A stretch of 7,251 bases of DNA from an uncultured Flammeovirgaceae bacterium (GTDB lineage Bacteria; Bacteroidota; Bacteroidia; Cytophagales; Cyclobacteriaceae): assembly GCA_937138955.1 (NCBI GenBank), contig CAKZPJ010000014.1, positions 1-7,251 of the forward strand, in the 5' to 3' direction. The notes beneath the pieces are model-generated. The model was not told where the DNA came from. It made no database searches and saw only the letters and a program-made list of their open reading frames with translations. Position numbers and translations under genes: made by a program. Below, in pieces: positions 6,756 through 7,251 of the stretch; positions within the stretch are counted from its first letter, which is position 1; each line of letters begins with the position of its first letter.

Positions 6756-6789
6756 ACCCCAGAACCTAGCCCTAGACAAGTTCTGGGGT
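6756..6789 (+). terminator. Strong hairpin between nfeD and the zinc-finger gene
   Basis: A perfect 10-bp stem, ACCCCAGAAC (6756-6765) with GTTCTGGGGT (6780-6789), encloses a 14-nt loop containing CTAG-CC-CTAG. It begins 90 nt after the nfeD stop and ends 25 nt before the next start codon. The stem is seen directly. There is no T-tract after it, so it is not a classical intrinsic terminator. It could instead be a mRNA-stabilising structure, a repeat element, or a regulator of the downstream gene. Confidence 0.45.
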
Positions 6790-6814
6790 ATCCTGGGGAT
6801 GACACTAAATTTCT

Positions 6815-7081
6815 ATGTCTAAACCACCTTGCGAACACTTCGATTCAAATTCATTAAAGACAGCTAACGAAGCAGTTTGTGAAGAATGCATAAAAACCGG
6901 AGACACCTGGGTGCATCTCCGAACCTGTCAAGCTTGCGGAGGCACTCACTGCTGCGACAGCTCACCTAACAAACATGCCACCAAACACTTTCATGCTACT
7001 CAGCATCCGGTAGCAATCTCTGCCGAGCCAGGCGAAAAGTGGGCCTGGTGTTACGAAGACAAGCAATTTATGCGCTATTAA
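6815..7081 (+). CDS. UBP-type zinc-finger protein
   Basis: The 88-residue protein is almost entirely one UBP-type (ZnF-UBP) zinc finger. In eukaryotes this fold binds the free C-terminus of ubiquitin; in bacteria single-domain versions are common but their role is not known. Likely zinc ligands are Cys6 and His8; Cys22 and Cys25 (CEEC); Cys38 and Cys41 (CQAC); Cys46 and/or Cys47; and His54, His58 and His64 (H-x3-H-x5-H). The 'KWAWC' stretch (75-79) sits where eukaryotic members place aromatic residues of the ubiquitin pocket. No signal peptide, so cytoplasmic. The start has no clear Shine-Dalgarno site, which is usual for the phylum. It follows nfeD on the same strand after a 148-bp gap holding a strong hairpin, so co-transcription is uncertain. 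Confidence 0.9.
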   Translation: MSKPPCEHFDSNSLKTANEAVCEECIKTGDTWVHLRTCQACGGTHCCDSSPNKHATKHFHATQHPVAISAEPGEKWAWCYEDKQFMRY

Positions 7082-7251
7082 ACCTAAGGCTTAATTAAGG
7101 CAAGTAAATAACCTCGTCTATATCTCAAGTTCAATCGAGAAGCCCTTCCAATTTTTTTTAGCAAAAAATTCTTAAAATTTACTAGAAACATACATGCTAC
7201 AAACTAGTTGTAGTAAATGTGGTATATAGCACTTGTAAACAGTATTAACCT
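7082..7251. other. AT-rich gene-free tail with nested inverted repeats
   Basis: No coding region is supported in these 170 bp. CTTAATTAAG lies just after the zinc-finger stop. An A/T-only hairpin (AATTTTTT at 7150-7157 with AAAAAATT at 7163-7170) could be a weak bidirectional terminator. Two nested inverted repeats follow: ATTTACTA (7177-7184) with TAGTAAAT (7211-7218), and CTACAA (7197-7202) with TTGTAG (7208-7213). They could be an operator or the edge of an element continuing beyond the window, or chance in AT-rich DNA. Confidence 0.35.

Noticed and set aside
6669..6857. A 62-codon + strand frame starting right after the nfeD stop
   Set aside because: It runs through the strong hairpin and overlaps the start of the zinc-finger gene out of frame; its product shows no domain or family pattern, so it is most likely chance.
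1..7251. CRISPR array, tRNA, rRNA, integron attC array or defence-system genes
   Set aside because: No regularly spaced repeats, cloverleaf-like sequence or matching protein motifs were seen; the short GC-rich inserts differ from one another and are not spaced as an array.

Overview
The window looks like a chromosomal segment of a Bacteroidota bacterium, probably a marine or brackish Cytophagales-type organism. This is inferred from three things: a DUF4905-like protein (a family I know only from this phylum), a LysM plus RlpA-like exported protein of the kind common in Cytophagia, and Bacteroidota-style initiation with weak Shine-Dalgarno sites and a TAnnTTTG -7 box. No RNA gene, CRISPR array or integrase is visible.

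Left end (1-1221): a graveyard of insertion sequences. Positions 1-1096 are a badly decayed IS3-family element (IS51/IS407-like group) reading on the + strand and entering from outside the window. Its orfB carries TGG-to-stop changes, small indels and four short GC-rich inserts of about 14-16 bp. Its right end appears to sit inside a second dead transposase, an IS4/IS701-like N-terminal fragment on the - strand (about 1097-1218), so the two look nested.

Middle (1222-5176): three - strand genes. Furthest upstream is a DUF4905-like cytoplasmic protein with an obligatory TTG start. It overlaps by 14 bp the gene for an exported protein with three LysM domains and a C-terminal RlpA-like domain, so these two form an operon. 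After a 174-bp to 183-bp gap with a candidate promoter comes a D-apionate lactonase (ApnL)-family protein, a three-domain, TIM-barrel-containing enzyme tied to apiose breakdown. The LysM gene carries a palindromic, in-frame block in its signal-peptide region that looks like an inserted repeat.

Right end (5287-7251): two + strand genes diverging from the operon. The first is a full-length NfeD/ClpP-class membrane serine protease with the Ser-Lys dyad, signal peptide, membrane segments and C-terminal OB-like domain. The second is a small UBP-type zinc-finger protein. A strong hairpin lies between them. The last 170 bp are AT-rich with nested inverted repeats and no gene.

The genes do not form one obvious pathway. 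The LysM protein and NfeD both act at the envelope, the lactonase belongs to sugar-acid catabolism, and the zinc-finger protein is of unknown role. I see no clear new defence or mobile system. The most unusual signals are the serial short GC-rich inserts in the dead transposase and the palindromic insert in the LysM signal peptide.
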